Positions 1-10,826 of a DNA stretch of 64,000 bases are shown one piece after another. Position numbers and translations under genes: made by a program. How positions within the stretch are numbered: the stretch's first letter is position 1; each line of letters opens with the position of its first letter. This DNA comes from Thermovirga lienii DSM 17291. Lineage in GTDB: Bacteria; Synergistota; Synergistia; Synergistales; Thermovirgaceae. The stretch spans positions 682,001 to 746,000 of the forward strand of contig CP003096.1 in the NCBI GenBank assembly GCA_000233775.1, written 5' to 3'. The notes beneath the pieces were generated by a model. The model had not been told where the DNA came from. It ran no database searches and saw only the letters and a program-made list of their open reading frames with translations.

Positions 1-864
1 AGACCCATTCTCACAGACAGCGGAGGCTTCCAGGTTTTTTCCCTGTCCACTCTGAGAGAGATAACCGACGATGGGGTTTTGTTTCAGTCCCACTTGGATG
101 GCACTCGTCATTTCATGACGCCGGAGAAGGCCACGTTGGTTCAAGAGCAGCTCGGAAGCGATATAGCCATGTGTTTTGACGAGTGCGTGCCCTATCCTTG
201 CAGCCCTGAGAATTCCTATAAGGCCGTTGAGCGGACCATAGCTTGGGCAGAGCGATGCAAAAAGGCTCACAAAAGGTCAGATCAATCCTTGTTCGGTATT
301 GTACAAGGTTCGGTGTATCCGGAGCAGAGGATCTACTGCGCCTCCGAGCTTAAAAAGATGGATTTTCCGGGGTATGCAATCGGAGGATTGTCCGTGGGTG
401 AACCTCATGAAAAGATGTATCAAATGTTGGATGTGCTTTCTGAAGAACTTCCTCACGAAAAGCCCAGATACTTGATGGGAGTAGGTTATCCCCTTAACCT
501 GCTAGAGGGAGTAGCAAGAGGAGTGGATATGTTCGATTGCGTTTTACCTACGAGGAACGGACGAAATGGAACGGTATTTACTTACAGCGGCAGGATCAAC
601 CTCAAGAATAAAGCTTACGAGAGGGACTTTTCGCCTATAGATCCCAATTGCAACTGTTATGCCTGCAGAAACTTTTCTAAAGCCTATATAAGGCACCTGT
701 ACAGAAGCGGCGAGATATTGGCTTCCAGGCTGTGTACTTGGCACAACCTCCATTTTCTTGTCGATTTGATGTCCAAGGCTAGGATCGCCATATTGGAGGG
801 CTCCTTCGAGGACTTCAAGAGACGTTTTGAGGATAACTTTAACGACGAAGGCGGAAGGCGATGA
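1..864 (+). CDS. tgt: tRNA-guanine transglycosylase (queuine tRNA-ribosyltransferase), 5' partial
   Basis: Swaps guanine 34 of GUN-anticodon tRNAs for preQ1 during queuosine synthesis in the cytoplasm. The reading frame is open from base 1, so the start lies upstream; by comparison with the usual length of about 375 residues, some 85-90 are missing. Visible: the active-site segment DSGGFQ at the very start, the GGLSVGE binding segment, the nucleophile region DMFDCVLPTR, and a zinc site (CNCYAC followed by a His in the RHLYRSG region). The stop overlaps the next start by ATGA (bases 861-864), suggesting translational coupling to sua5. Confidence 0.96.
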   Translation, partial: RPILTDSGGFQVFSLSTLREITDDGVLFQSHLDGTRHFMTPEKATLVQEQLGSDIAMCFDECVPYPCSPENSYKAVERTIAWAERCKKAHKRSDQSLFGIVQGSVYPEQRIYCASELKKMDFPGYAIGGLSVGEPHEKMYQMLDVLSEELPHEKPRYLMGVGYPLNLLEGVARGVDMFDCVLPTRNGRNGTVFTYSGRINLKNKAYERDFSPIDPNCNCYACRNFSKAYIRHLYRSGEILASRLCTWHNLHFLVDLMSKARIAILEGSFEDFKRRFEDNFNDEGGRR

Positions 865-1844
865 AAACAAGGCTTTTGAAGGTGGATAAGTGGAATCCCC
901 AAGAGAGCTTATTGGAAGAAGCTGCAGAAGTGATAAGAAAGGGAGGGTTGGTGGCCTTTCCCACGGAGACCGTTTACGGGCTAGGTGCCAACGCTCTGGA
1001 TGAAAAGGCCGTTTTGTCCATCTTCAGGGCCAAGAACCGACCGGCTGATAACCCTCTAATAGTGCATGTTTCGCGGACAGAAGACGTCGATCAGCTTGCC
1101 CATTTAAACCATATAGCCTTGCGGCTCATGGAAAGGTTTTGGCCGGGCCCTTTAACCTTGGTGTTGCCTGCCAAGGGAAGGGTCCCCAAGGTTACAACGG
1201 GTGGGTTGGATACTGTAGCGGTCAGAATGCCGGACCATCCGGTTGCTTTGGGGCTGATAGAGAAGTCTCAAGTTCCCATAGCAGCTCCGAGCGCAAATTT
1301 AAGCGGGAGGCCCAGTCCTACTGACGCCGAATCGGTCATGGAGGATATGGAAGGGCGTGTTGAGGTCGTCTTAGATTCAGGTCCTACCGAGGTCGGTGTC
1401 GAATCTACTGTCCTGTACGTGAAAGACAAGGAAACGGTGTTGCTTCGTCCTGGAGGCTGTCCGCTGGAGGCCTTGGAGGAGATTGTTCCAGTTTTGGTCC
1501 CTTCTGAAAAAGATTTCTCCACAAAGCATTCTCCCGGAACGAGATACAGGCACTATGCGCCCTCCGTGCCTGTAGTGATAATGGACGAATTGGGCACATG
1601 GAGAGAACACCCGGCATATTTGGGAAGTTGCTCAAATGTGGGGTTCGTAGGCTTACATAATCCCCCTTTCAACGTTGAAAGAGAAATAATATTTGATTCA
1701 GTGCTCCACTATGGAAGGGGCCTTTTCGCTGCCCTCAGGGCCATGGAGAGGTGGAAAGTAGGTGTGATTCTGGTAGAACTGCCTCCGGAAGAGGGAATAG
1801 GGAAAGCTGTAAGAGATCGACTTATCAGGGCGGCTTCGGGATAA
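861..1844 (+). CDS. sua5: L-threonylcarbamoyladenylate synthase, long Sua5 form
   Basis: Makes threonylcarbamoyl-AMP from threonine, bicarbonate and ATP, the first step of t6A37 modification of ANN-reading tRNAs. The protein has 327 residues. The YrdC fold fills about 1-210, with FPTETVYGLG, AKNRPADNPL and APSANLSGRPSPT typical of the nucleotide and threonine site. A C-terminal Sua5 domain follows, joined by the linker SPGTRYRHYAP. This is the two-domain Sua5 form rather than the short TsaC form. It is coupled to tgt by a 4-base overlap, so both genes of this pair modify tRNA, and a tRNA gene follows directly. Confidence 0.95.
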   Translation: MKTRLLKVDKWNPQESLLEEAAEVIRKGGLVAFPTETVYGLGANALDEKAVLSIFRAKNRPADNPLIVHVSRTEDVDQLAHLNHIALRLMERFWPGPLTLVLPAKGRVPKVTTGGLDTVAVRMPDHPVALGLIEKSQVPIAAPSANLSGRPSPTDAESVMEDMEGRVEVVLDSGPTEVGVESTVLYVKDKETVLLRPGGCPLEALEEIVPVLVPSEKDFSTKHSPGTRYRHYAPSVPVVIMDELGTWREHPAYLGSCSNVGFVGLHNPPFNVEREIIFDSVLHYGRGLFAALRAMERWKVGVILVELPPEEGIGKAVRDRLIRAASG

Positions 1845-1857
1845 GGTGATATAGCAC

Positions 1858-1886
1858 TTGCAAAAAAGTCTACACATTGCTACAAT
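1858..1886 (+). promoter_or_regulatory. sigma70-type promoter for tRNA-Leu
   Basis: A -35 box TTGCAA (1858-1863) and a -10 box TACAAT (1881-1886) are separated by exactly 17 bases. The predicted transcript start near 1893 lies about 8 bases before the tRNA. It is the only good promoter I see upstream of rpoB, so it may also feed rpoBC through the downstream hairpin. Confidence 0.7.
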
Positions 1887-1900
1887 CATCGCCGTTGGAA

Positions 1901-1987
1901 GGGGAAGTGGCGGAATGGTAGACGCGCTGGCCTCAGGAGCCAGTGTCCTTTACGGATGTGGGGGTTCGAATCCCCCCTTCCCCACCA
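1901..1987 (+). tRNA. tRNA-Leu, anticodon CAG
   Basis: An 87-base class II tRNA including an encoded CCA (1985-1987). The acceptor stem pairs GGGGAAG (1901-1907) with CTTCCCC (1977-1983), with discriminator A1984. The anticodon stem CTGGC/GCCAG encloses loop CTCAGGA, giving anticodon CAG at 1934-1936, which reads CUG. A long variable arm is present and the T arm has GGGGG-TTCGAAT-CCCCC, all as expected for leucine tRNA. Confidence 0.97.
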
Positions 1988-2061
1988 CTATGTCAGGTGG
2001 TGTTCAGCATAAAGCAGAATGACGCATCAAAAAATATAGCCTGTTTTTGAGTGAGCAGGAA

Positions 2062-2100
2062 AAAGGGTCGCGTTGTGCTCTTGACACAACGTGACCCTTT
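2062..2100 (+). terminator. long hairpin between tRNA-Leu and rpoB; leaky terminator or leader element
   Basis: A 16-base-pair stem (2062-2077 with 2085-2100, one G-U pair) with the 7-base loop CTCTTGA. A short TTT ends the stem but no clean U tract follows, so a strong intrinsic terminator is doubtful. It sits in the 180-base gap before rpoB, where tRNA transcription could end or be attenuated. A weak promoter (TTGTCA at 2116, TTTTAT at 2139) can be drawn between the hairpin and rpoB, but I do not trust it. Confidence 0.4.
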
Positions 2101-2167
2101 CGCTATCCTCTTATTTTGTCACGTAAAGAATCCCCAAATTTTATGATAGGGAGGTCGTGTTTCTCCC

Positions 2168-5100
2168 ATGGCAGAGTTTGTATCTGTTGGTAGAAATCGC
2201 AAGAGGTTAACTTTTGGTAGAGTGCGCGATTTGGTGGAATTGCCCGATCTGGTGTCCATTCAGCGGGACTCGTACAGATGGTTTTTCCAGTTTGATGAGA
2301 ACGGTAAGTTGGTGGAGCCGGAGAATCGGGTGAGTCAAGGGCTACAAGAGCTTTTCGATGAGATTTTCCCCATTGAAAGCTACGATGGCTCTTTCTCTTT
2401 GGAGTTTGATTCCTACACGGTAGAGCCTCCAACCATAACGGAGGAGGAGGCCCGTCAGAGAGATTTGACTTGGGCCTGTCCCGTCAAGGCTACGATAAGG
2501 TTGGTCAATAGAAAGACCATGGAGATCAAGGAAGAGGAAATTTACCTCGGGGATTTCCCGGCGATGACTGAGAGGGGAACCTTCATAATAAACGGCACAG
2601 AGCGAGTGGTTGTGAATCAGCTTGCCCGCTCTGCAGGTGTTTATTTCAGTGCTGAGGAAAGCGTCCCTGGGCAAGAGCGTTATGCTGCAAAGGTCATACC
2701 GGACAGAGGAGTATGGTTGGAGTTCGACTTAACGCCAGGAGAGGTCTTGTCTGTAAACGTGGACAACAAGAAAAAGCTCCCCTTAACCATGCTTCTTAAG
2801 GCCTATGGAGTCCGCAATAACGATGAAGTTATCAAACTTTTTGGTGGTAGGGAAAAGCAAGCGGACATGGTTGAAGAGGAAATAAGGGGCTGTCTCTTGG
2901 CGGAAAGCATCATGGATGAATCTGGTAACGTGGTGATTCCAAGGAACAAGAGGATAACCAAGGAGGACCTGGAGATCCTGTGGGACATGGCCAGGACCAA
3001 GGTCTGGATTTGGGATGTGGATCCTTCTTTAGCCGCAACTCTGGAGAGAGATCCAACCTCAAACAGTGACGAAGCGACATTGGAAATATTTAGAAGGCTT
3101 AGGCCCAACGAGCCGGCCAGGATGGAGAACGCCAGAGAGTACGTAAATGGCCTTTTCTTTGACTCCAGAAGGTATAACCTGGGACGTGTAGGCCGATATA
3201 AGCTCAATCGACGTTTGGGTATTGATATACCTGAGTCGAACAGGCTTCTAACTGTAGAGGATATAGTTCTTATAGTAAAAGGTCTTTGGGATTTAAGAGA
3301 TGGCAATGGTAAGGTTGATGATATAGATCACCTTGGCAACAGGCGTGTGAGGGCGGTGGGAGAGCTTCTTCAGAACCAAGTGAGGATAGGCCTTCTCAGA
3401 ATGGAACGCATAGCCAAAGAGAGGATGACCACAATTCCCGATTTGAGCTCTGCTACTGCTAAGGATTTGATAAACGTAAGGCCTATATCTGCTTCGCTGA
3501 GAGAGTTTTTCGGTTCAGGTCAGCTTTCTCAGTTTATGGATCAGACCAACCCTCTTGCGGAACTGACCCACAGAAGGCGCCTTTCTGCGCTGGGCCCTGG
3601 TGGGTTGAGCAGAGAGCGGGCAGGTTTTGAGGCTAGGGACGTTCATTACACTCATTACGGAAGAGTCTGTCCTATTGAGACCCCTGAAGGCCCCAACATA
3701 GGTCTTGTGACTTCTTTGGCTACCTATTCGAAGATAAATGAGTATGGATTCTTGCAGACTCCAAAAAGAAGAGTAGTAAACGGAAAGGTAACCGACGAAG
3801 TTGTCTACCTCTCTGCCGACGAAGAGGACGAGTTCTATGTGGGACGTGCCAATACTCCACTGAAAGAGGATGGTGTCACTCTGGCAGAGGATATGGTTCA
3901 CGTAAGGCACAAAGGTGAGATATTGGAGGTTCCGCCGGAGAAGGTAGATTTTCTTGATATCTCGCCTAAGCAGATTGTTTCGGCCTCGACAGCCCTTATT
4001 CCTTTCTTGGAACACGACGATGCCAACAGGGCATTGATGGGGTCTAACATGCAGAGGCAGGCTGTGCCTCTTATAAAGGCGGAGGCGCCTGTCATAGGTA
4101 CGGGTATCGAGGGGAAGATAGCGTCAGATTCAGGATCATGTGTAAAGGCCAAGCGTTCTGGTGAGGTTATATATGTCGATGCAGACAAGATAATAATTCA
4201 ACCTGCAGAGGGGAACGGTCCTGATGTTTATCGCATGATAAAGTTCAGACGCTCCAATCAGGGCACCGTTATCCACCAGAAGCCCATAGTTCAGGTGGGC
4301 GATCAGGTGCGAAAAGGTGAGATTATAGCCGATGGTCAGTCCATAGATAATGGAGAATTGGCATTGGGAAGGAACGTCTTGGTAGCCTTCATGGCTTGGG
4401 AAGGATATAACTTCGAGGACGCAATACTTTTGAGTGAGCGGCTCGTCAAGGAAGACGTTTATACGTCCATTCACATAGAGGAATATGAAGTGGAGTCCAG
4501 GGATACTAAGCTTGGACCAGAGGAGATAACCAGGGATATTCCAAACGTCGGTGAGGATGCCCTCAAGAACTTGGACGAGGACGGAATCGTTCGTGTGGGC
4601 GCAGAGGTCTCTGCGGGTGATATTTTAGTAGGTAAGGTGACCCCTAAGAGCGAGGCGGACCAGTCTCCTGAGGAAAAACTTTTAAGGGCTATTTTTGGTG
4701 AGAAAGCCAGAGAGGTTAGGGACACGTCCCTCCGCGTACCCCATGGCGAAGGCGGAAAAGTCGTTGCGGTAAAGAGACTTACTAGGGAAAAGAACGGAGA
4801 AGACTTGAGCCCTGGGGTTAACGATGTGGTGAAAGTATACATCGCCCAATTGAGAAAGATAACTGAAGGAGACAAGATGGCTGGGCGACACGGTAATAAG
4901 GGGGTAGTCTCCAAGATACTGCCGGAGGAAGACATGCCCTACTTGCCTGATGGCACACCAGTGGATGTGGTACTCAACCCCTTGGGTGTTCCTAGCCGAA
5001 TGAACCTAGGGCAGGTTTTGGAGACCATAATGGGCTTCGTTGCAGTACAGAATGGATGGCATATAGCAACCCCTGTATTTGAAGGAGCGAAAGAAGAAGA

Positions 5101-5743
5101 TATTACTGAACTCATAAGGCAGATAAAGAAGGGGGATCTTAAGGATCTCAGGGACGATGGAAGCATCGTGCTCTACGATGGTAGAACTGGGGAACCCGTA
5201 GAGTACCCGGTTACTATAGGCTACATGTATATGATGAAGCTAATACACTTGGTTGATGACAAGATTCACGCCAGGTCCATAGGTCCTTACAGTCTTATAA
5301 CCCAGCAGCCTTTGGGTGGAAAAGCCCAGTTTGGTGGTCAGAGGTTTGGGGAAATGGAAGTGTGGGCCCTTGAAGGTTACGGTGCAGCTCATGTACTACA
5401 GGAAATTCTTACCGTAAAGTCTGACGATATCAGGGGAAGGCTCAAGACTTATGAGAAGATAGTCAAAGGCCAGAATATAGGAGAATACGGAGTGCCCGAA
5501 AGCTTCAAGGTTTTGGTCAAAGAGCTTCAAGGGCTGGGGCTTGACGTTGAAGTGGAATACGATGACGGCACTATGGGGGAACTGGTGTCGGATGAAGAGG
5601 ATCTATTGGAGTCCTATTCGCCTCAGGACACGGAAGATGAAGCCCCATCAGATGTGGATATGCTGGCTGATGTTTTTGAGGAACCGAATTCTGGTGAGAA
5701 GGACGCCGGCGCGGAGGAGCCAAATGGGGAGGCTGATGTGTAA
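2168..5743 (+). CDS. rpoB: RNA polymerase beta subunit
   Basis: Catalytic beta subunit of RNA polymerase, 1191 residues, close to the short Firmicutes form and without the large E. coli insertions. The rifampicin pocket (about residues 447-480) reads [12 protein letters not shown], then [15 protein letters not shown], with the residues usual for a drug-sensitive enzyme. The bridge region [11 protein letters not shown] and the C-terminal clamp segment [20 protein letters not shown] are present. The last 55 or so residues form an acidic, Asp/Glu-rich tail. The start ATG follows GGGAGG. rpoC begins on the base after its stop. Unlike many bacteria, it is not preceded by rplJ and rplL. Confidence 0.98.
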   Translation: MAEFVSVGRNRKRLTFGRVRDLVELPDLVSIQRDSYRWFFQFDENGKLVEPENRVSQGLQELFDEIFPIESYDGSFSLEFDSYTVEPPTITEEEARQRDLTWACPVKATIRLVNRKTMEIKEEEIYLGDFPAMTERGTFIINGTERVVVNQLARSAGVYFSAEESVPGQERYAAKVIPDRGVWLEFDLTPGEVLSVNVDNKKKLPLTMLLKAYGVRNNDEVIKLFGGREKQADMVEEEIRGCLLAESIMDESGNVVIPRNKRITKEDLEILWDMARTKVWIWDVDPSLAATLERDPTSNSDEATLEIFRRLRPNEPARMENAREYVNGLFFDSRRYNLGRVGRYKLNRRLGIDIPESNRLLTVEDIVLIVKGLWDLRDGNGKVDDIDHLGNRRVRAVGELLQNQVRIGLLRMERIAKERMTTIPDLSSATAKDLINVRPISASLREFFGSGQLSQFMDQTNPLAELTHRRRLSALGPGGLSRERAGFEARDVHYTHYGRVCPIETPEGPNIGLVTSLATYSKINEYGFLQTPKRRVVNGKVTDEVVYLSADEEDEFYVGRANTPLKEDGVTLAEDMVHVRHKGEILEVPPEKVDFLDISPKQIVSASTALIPFLEHDDANRALMGSNMQRQAVPLIKAEAPVIGTGIEGKIASDSGSCVKAKRSGEVIYVDADKIIIQPAEGNGPDVYRMIKFRRSNQGTVIHQKPIVQVGDQVRKGEIIADGQSIDNGELALGRNVLVAFMAWEGYNFEDAILLSERLVKEDVYTSIHIEEYEVESRDTKLGPEEITRDIPNVGEDALKNLDEDGIVRVGAEVSAGDILVGKVTPKSEADQSPEEKLLRAIFGEKAREVRDTSLRVPHGEGGKVVAVKRLTREKNGEDLSPGVNDVVKVYIAQLRKITEGDKMAGRHGNKGVVSKILPEEDMPYLPDGTPVDVVLNPLGVPSRMNLGQVLETIMGFVAVQNGWHIATPVFEGAKEEDITELIRQIKKGDLKDLRDDGSIVLYDGRTGEPVEYPVTIGYMYMMKLIHLVDDKIHARSIGPYSLITQQPLGGKAQFGGQRFGEMEVWALEGYGAAHVLQEILTVKSDDIRGRLKTYEKIVKGQNIGEYGVPESFKVLVKELQGLGLDVEVEYDDGTMGELVSDEEDLLESYSPQDTEDEAPSDVDMLADVFEEPNSGEKDAGAEEPNGEADV

Positions 5744-8700
5744 ATGAGCCAACATGAGATCACAGGAGTGAAGATAAAGCTAGCTAGCCCGGAGAGGATA
5801 AGGGAGCTCTCAAGCGGAGAAGTCAAAAAACCTGAGACAATAAATTACAGGACTTTGAGGCCTGAGAAGGATGGGTTATTCTGCGAGCGCATCTTCGGGC
5901 CCACCAAAAGCTATGAATGTGCTTGTGGTAAGTATAAACGCAGCGGCCCCAAGTTTAAGGGGGTAGTTTGTGATCGCTGTGGTGTTGAGATAACCGATAG
6001 TAGGGTGAGACGTGAGCGATTGGGGCATATTGAACTTGCCGCCCCAGTGGTGCATATATGGTACCTTAAGGGGATACCAAGCCGGTTGAGTCTCCTGTTG
6101 GGCACGCCTTCGAAGGATCTGGAGAAAGTTGTTTATTTTGCTCCCATAAGGCGAAGGGAACAGGTCTTCAAGGTCGTCATAGATGGTAAGAAGACGAACC
6201 TAGTAAAACGGGGTGACCTGATCTCTGCAAGCGAGGAGAGAATACACAGGCACTATGACCATAAGTTCAAATCAGAGGAAGCCTACAGGGTTGTGCAGGT
6301 AGAGGATGTTCCTTTGAGTGAGGGAGACATCATATCTGCCCACCAGCTTGGCATGTATAAGAGGGATTACGGAGACAAGATCTTCCAGGCGGAGCCTGCC
6401 TTCAGAGTTGTGCGGGATAGTGCAGATGGACGATTTAGTGAGGGAGACGTTCTGTCTCAAACGGAGTTGAATAATCTCAGGAACGATGGAGTGTCCGTGG
6501 AGGTGGAAAGAGCTCTTGCAGGAAGCGAAGAGGGCTTTGTGGTAACGGCCGTTTCCAAGCTGCCTTTCTCTAAAGGGGACGTCATATCGGCGAGCGAGAA
6601 TCAGCTTTTCTCCCAGAAGTATCCTGGAAGGTTCACAGTGCAGCATGAAACTGTGACTCTGGAGGATCCATGCTACATAGTTATAGACGGTGGCAACTCC
6701 CCTTTTAAAGTGGGCGATGTGATCCTTGAGAGAGAATACCGCCTTTGTGCCAGTTACGATAAAGAATTCAAGGCCGGGATAGGGGCAGAAGGTGTCTTGG
6801 AGTTGTTAAAAACCCTGGATCTAGATGAGCTCAGCGCATCTCTTAGAGAGGAGATTGCTGAGACCACGGGTCAGAAGAAGCGCAAACTGATCAAGCGCTT
6901 GCAGGTTGTGGAGGATTTCCGCAAAGGAGACAGCAAGCCTGAGTGGATGATATTGGAAGTATTGCCTGTCATTCCGCCGGATTTGAGACCGATGGTTCAG
7001 TTGGACGGAGGTCGTTTTGCCACTTCAGATCTAAACGACCTGTATCGTCGAGTGATCAACAGAAACAATAGATTGAAGAAACTTCAAGAACTTAGGGCTC
7101 CGGACATAATTATAAGGAATGAAAAAAGGATGCTTCAGGAGTCAGTGGATGCCCTTATCGATAACGGCAGAATGGGTAAAGCAGTACTGGGAGCTGGCAA
7201 CAGGCCTCTCAAGAGTCTCACCGATCTTTTGAGAGGTAAGAAGGGGCGATTTAGGCAGAACCTGTTGGGTAAAAGGGTTGATTATTCAGGCCGTTCTGTC
7301 ATAGTGATAGGTCCTAACTTGAAACTCAACCAATGTGGTCTTCCCAAGGACATGGCCCTGGAGTTGTTTAAGCCCTTTGTCATACAGCGCCTCGTGCAAA
7401 AAGGCTTGGTTCCCAACGTAAAAAGCGCGAAAAGAGCCATAGAGAGGCGAAGGGAAGAGATTTGGGAGGCCCTGGAAGAGGTCATCAAGGGTCATTCAGT
7501 GCTGTTGAACCGAGCACCTACGCTCCACAGGTTGGGAATCCAGGCTTTCGAACCGGTCTTGATGGAAGGTAAGGCGATACGCCTGCATCCTTTGGTCTGC
7601 GCTGCCTTCAATGCCGACTTTGACGGAGACCAGATGGCCGTACACGTACCTTTGTCCATTGAGGCAAGGGTGGAGGCCCAAATGATAATGCTCTCCGCCA
7701 AGAACTTGTTGTCCCCAGCGAGTGGTAAGCCTGTGGTCACCCCAACTCAGGACATAGTCTTGGGTATTTACTATCTGACGGGCATGAGAGAAGGCCTAAA
7801 GGGTGAGGGGACATATTACAGAGATATCGATGATGTCCTGAGTGCGTTAGATCATGGGTTGGTGCACGTAAATGCGAAGATAAAAGTGAAACATGCCGGA
7901 GAGTGGGTTGAGACATCTCCGGGTAGGGTTCTCTTCAACAGCGTTATACCAGAAGAACTCAGGTTCATAAACTCGCAGATGAACAAAAAGTCATTAGGGT
8001 CCTTGATAGATGCAGCGTACGACAAGGTTGAGCATGAAAAGCTTGTCAAAATGTTGGACGACATCAAGACTTTGGGATATCACTGGGCGACCGTAAGTGG
8101 CTTGAGTCTGTGTCTTGGCGATGTCGTTGTTCCGCCTCAGAAACAGGACATAGTCAAAAAAGCATTGGAAGAGGAAGAAGAACTTAGCGCCCAGTACCAA
8201 ATGGGTATTTTGACAGAGGACGAGTACTTGAGGCAGAAGGAAACCTTGTGGTCGGAAGCAAGCCGTCAAGCAGCGGATTCCATACTGGCCAACATGAGTG
8301 ACACGAATCCCCTTAAGATGATGGTTCAGTCAGGTGCTAGGGGCAGTAAGAGCCAGTTGGCTCAGATGGCAGGAATAAGAGGACTTATGGCTGATCCATC
8401 GGGTCGCATAATAGACTACCCGATTGTCTCCAACTTCAGGGAAGGCCTGAACATGTTGGAGTACTTTATTTCTACCCACGGTGCACGAAAGGGTCTTGCG
8501 GATACGGCGCTCAGAACTGCTAAATCAGGATACTTGACCAGAAGACTCGTTGATGTGGCTCAAGACCTGATAATAACAGGAGAGGATTGCGGTACTGATA
8601 AAGGTATAGCGATAAGAGCTCTCGTGAGGGATGAAAAGGTAGTTATACCCCTTAGTGAAAGGATAGCGGGTAGGACGGCATTAGTGGATGTCATCAACCC

Positions 8701-10729
8701 CTCTACTGGTGAAGTAATAGTAAGGGGTGGAGAGATAATTGATAATGAAACGGCAGAGCTAATAGAGAAGCTGGGTATAGAAGAAGTAATGGTGAGGAGT
8801 CCTATGACCTGTGCTCTTCAAAATGGCATATGCAGGACCTGCTACGGTACGGACCTATCCCAACGTAGGAAGGTCTCCATAGGTGAGGCTGTGGGTGTCG
8901 TTGCTGCTCAGTCCATAGGAGAGCCAGGAACCCAGCTTACGATGCGCACCTTCCATACGGGTGGAGTTAGGATAACAGGTGAGGACATAACTCAGGGTCT
9001 GCCGAGGATCGAACAACTCTTTGAGGTCCGGAAACCCAAGAAGATAGCCTATCTTGCTGAGATAGATGGAGTAGTCAGCGAGATAAGGGAGATGGAAGGC
9101 AAGAGGAAGATCTTTATAACGTCGGAAAAGGATGGAGTTGAGTTTAAATCCTCCTTCACGGTTCCTGCGTCACAGAACTTGCTGGTAGAGGAAGGGCAGA
9201 AAGTCAAGAAGGGACAGGCCTTGACGGAAGGATATGTAGATCCATATCAGTTGTTGGAGATTGAAGGCATTGAAGCGGTACAAAACTATCTAGTGGATAG
9301 CATCCAAGACGTCTATCGCTCTCAAGGTGTTTCCATAAACAACAAACATATTGAGGTCATATTGAGAAAGGTTGCTCCTGTCAACCGAGTTAGGATAGTG
9401 GATGAGGGAGATAGCTCCTTTGTCGCCAACGACCTGGTTTGGGTCAGAGACCTGGAGAGGGAAATAGAGGAGATTCGGGCAGAGAACGATAAGTTTATAA
9501 AAGAAGCTGTGGAAGCCATTGAGGGCAAGGTTCTAAAGGAGGCTAAAGGCCAGGGGAACCTTGAGAGCGTTATTGCCTTCAAGGATGAGGCCCTGGATGA
9601 GAATAAGATAAGGCGCATATTGATGCCTGGTACCCCTGTCAGCGAGCTGTATTTGGAGGACCAAAAAGGAACCTTGCGGGTGATAGTTGGAGAGGCTTCT
9701 TTCAGAAGGGAGCTTGAGGGGCTGGAGTTGGTTGAGCCCGTACAGCTGGAAGGTGATAAAAGAATAGAAGCCAATTCGCCTTTGACGGCGGGACAACTTG
9801 CGCTCCTCACTAAGGGCAAACCTGCAGAATATATGGTTAGGGATGTCGAGCTTCTGGAGGAGCTGGAAGATAAAGCGTACTTAGCGGATGACCTGATATT
9901 GGATGGAAAAGTGGTGGCCTTCAAGGATAGAGTGATAACGCCTGATGTGGTGAGCATAATCAGGGACCAGAATATCGAGGAGCTTAAACTGTGGAGAAAT
10001 CCTGAGACGGTTACCGTGGCAGACGCAATGCAAAAGAAGCTGATAGATGAACTTTGGGGTAAATCTCTGACAAAGGCAGTCGATGAAGAGGGTAACGAAG
10101 TTGCGGATATTCCTCACATGGTTGATGGACGGGTCGTTAGAGGTCTCATTGCAAATGAGCTCACGGCTATAGAGGTTGAGGGTCATATATATACAAGGCA
10201 ATCCATATTGCGCCAGGCTCTGACCGACGTAGCTTATGGCAAAGTGTTGCTGGAGGATGTCTTTGATGGCAAAGGGGAGCTTGTTGCTTCTGCTGGAATG
10301 GATGTAAATCATCAGGTTTTGGATGCTCTTGTGGAAGCGGATCCAGAAGTGCTAATACTAAGGCCAATATATGCTCATTCGGAGACAAAGAGGGTTATAC
10401 AGAGAGTCTCCTTTGTACGTCGCCTGCGAAACGAACCAGTTTGGAAGCCTGTAATTCATGGCGTGACCAAGGCAGCCTTGAATACTGACAGCTTCTTGAG
10501 TGCCGCATCGTTCCAGCAAACTGCGCAGGTCCTTGCGGGAGCAGCGGTGAGAGGAGACCACGATAAACTCAAAGGATTGAAGGAAAACGTTATAATAGGG
10601 CACTTGATTCCAGCAGGTACGGGGAGAGAGGAATACAGGAAAATACAAGTGTTCCCCAAAAAAGTAGAGTCTGAACCTGGGAAAGAAGAAAGTGAAGAAT
10701 CAGCGAACTTAGAGGATATATTTGAATAG
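5744..10729 (+). CDS. rpoC: RNA polymerase beta' subunit with two lineage-specific insertions
   Basis: Catalytic beta' subunit, 1661 residues, much longer than the B. subtilis (about 1200) or E. coli (about 1407) protein. The N-terminal zinc site uses C59, C61, C76 and C79. The magnesium-binding loop NADFDGDQ has D625, D627 and D629. The second zinc region ([15 protein letters not shown]) and the trigger-loop region ([16 protein letters not shown]) are intact. The extra length lies in about residues 141-345 (five repeat units) and about 1225-1565 (modules resembling residues 970-1020). The acidic tail ends in NLEDIFE. No intein splice motifs are seen, and the frame is open throughout. Confidence 0.98.
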   Translation: MSQHEITGVKIKLASPERIRELSSGEVKKPETINYRTLRPEKDGLFCERIFGPTKSYECACGKYKRSGPKFKGVVCDRCGVEITDSRVRRERLGHIELAAPVVHIWYLKGIPSRLSLLLGTPSKDLEKVVYFAPIRRREQVFKVVIDGKKTNLVKRGDLISASEERIHRHYDHKFKSEEAYRVVQVEDVPLSEGDIISAHQLGMYKRDYGDKIFQAEPAFRVVRDSADGRFSEGDVLSQTELNNLRNDGVSVEVERALAGSEEGFVVTAVSKLPFSKGDVISASENQLFSQKYPGRFTVQHETVTLEDPCYIVIDGGNSPFKVGDVILEREYRLCASYDKEFKAGIGAEGVLELLKTLDLDELSASLREEIAETTGQKKRKLIKRLQVVEDFRKGDSKPEWMILEVLPVIPPDLRPMVQLDGGRFATSDLNDLYRRVINRNNRLKKLQELRAPDIIIRNEKRMLQESVDALIDNGRMGKAVLGAGNRPLKSLTDLLRGKKGRFRQNLLGKRVDYSGRSVIVIGPNLKLNQCGLPKDMALELFKPFVIQRLVQKGLVPNVKSAKRAIERRREEIWEALEEVIKGHSVLLNRAPTLHRLGIQAFEPVLMEGKAIRLHPLVCAAFNADFDGDQMAVHVPLSIEARVEAQMIMLSAKNLLSPASGKPVVTPTQDIVLGIYYLTGMREGLKGEGTYYRDIDDVLSALDHGLVHVNAKIKVKHAGEWVETSPGRVLFNSVIPEELRFINSQMNKKSLGSLIDAAYDKVEHEKLVKMLDDIKTLGYHWATVSGLSLCLGDVVVPPQKQDIVKKALEEEEELSAQYQMGILTEDEYLRQKETLWSEASRQAADSILANMSDTNPLKMMVQSGARGSKSQLAQMAGIRGLMADPSGRIIDYPIVSNFREGLNMLEYFISTHGARKGLADTALRTAKSGYLTRRLVDVAQDLIITGEDCGTDKGIAIRALVRDEKVVIPLSERIAGRTALVDVINPSTGEVIVRGGEIIDNETAELIEKLGIEEVMVRSPMTCALQNGICRTCYGTDLSQRRKVSIGEAVGVVAAQSIGEPGTQLTMRTFHTGGVRITGEDITQGLPRIEQLFEVRKPKKIAYLAEIDGVVSEIREMEGKRKIFITSEKDGVEFKSSFTVPASQNLLVEEGQKVKKGQALTEGYVDPYQLLEIEGIEAVQNYLVDSIQDVYRSQGVSINNKHIEVILRKVAPVNRVRIVDEGDSSFVANDLVWVRDLEREIEEIRAENDKFIKEAVEAIEGKVLKEAKGQGNLESVIAFKDEALDENKIRRILMPGTPVSELYLEDQKGTLRVIVGEASFRRELEGLELVEPVQLEGDKRIEANSPLTAGQLALLTKGKPAEYMVRDVELLEELEDKAYLADDLILDGKVVAFKDRVITPDVVSIIRDQNIEELKLWRNPETVTVADAMQKKLIDELWGKSLTKAVDEEGNEVADIPHMVDGRVVRGLIANELTAIEVEGHIYTRQSILRQALTDVAYGKVLLEDVFDGKGELVASAGMDVNHQVLDALVEADPEVLILRPIYAHSETKRVIQRVSFVRRLRNEPVWKPVIHGVTKAALNTDSFLSAASFQQTAQVLAGAAVRGDHDKLKGLKENVIIGHLIPAGTGREEYRKIQVFPKKVESEPGKEESEESANLEDIFE
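6164..6778 (+). repeat. five tandem protein repeats inside RpoC, N-terminal insertion
   Basis: Within RpoC residues 141-345, five units of about 37-46 residues repeat the pattern: hydrophobic strand (FKVV, YRVV, FRVV, FVVT, YIVI), then a turn, then a GD[VLI][IL]S or GDVIL motif ([40 protein letters not shown]), then a Tyr/Phe-rich helix. The fifth unit runs into [13 protein letters not shown], the position where ordinary RpoC has a single such unit, so the array looks like local amplification of a normal segment. Thermus RpoC is known to carry a sandwich-barrel repeat array at a comparable place. Confidence 0.8.
9420..10440 (+). repeat. large C-terminal insertion in RpoC with copies of an internal module
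   Basis: RpoC residues about 1225-1565 lie between the conserved [10 protein letters not shown] and [15 protein letters not shown] segments, which are only a short distance apart in most bacteria. Two stretches (DNA about 9868-10000 and 10225-10362) follow the pattern of the canonical module at DNA 8659-8810: a strand with D-V or D-L, G-K/E, a turn, then a helix with VV..I or LD.L and an E-E/V-L/V-strand. They look like duplications of that module. The start is charged and probably helical ([14 protein letters not shown]). Confidence 0.65.
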
Positions 10730-10768
10730 AAAAAAGTCGTATTAGTTGTTTGAAAAGTATAGGAAATC

Positions 10769-10797
10769 TTGACATCGGGGGCTGACATTGATAACAT
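10769..10797 (+). promoter_or_regulatory. sigma70-type promoter of the ribosomal gene run
   Basis: A perfect -35 box TTGACA (10769-10774), a 17-base spacer, and a -10 box TAACAT (10792-10797). Transcription would start near 10804, which rules out an upstream TTG at 10788 as the start of the next gene and supports the GTG at 10827. It is the first convincing promoter upstream of rpsL, rpsG, fusA and tuf. Confidence 0.75.
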
Positions 10798-10826
10798 GTG
10801 TCGGTCCCCTAGTAAGGGGGGATAGT

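Noticed and set aside
6164-10440. RpoC extra sequence as inteins
   Set aside because: No Cys/Ser start, no HN-C/S end and no homing endonuclease motifs; the extra parts resemble RpoC's own modules.
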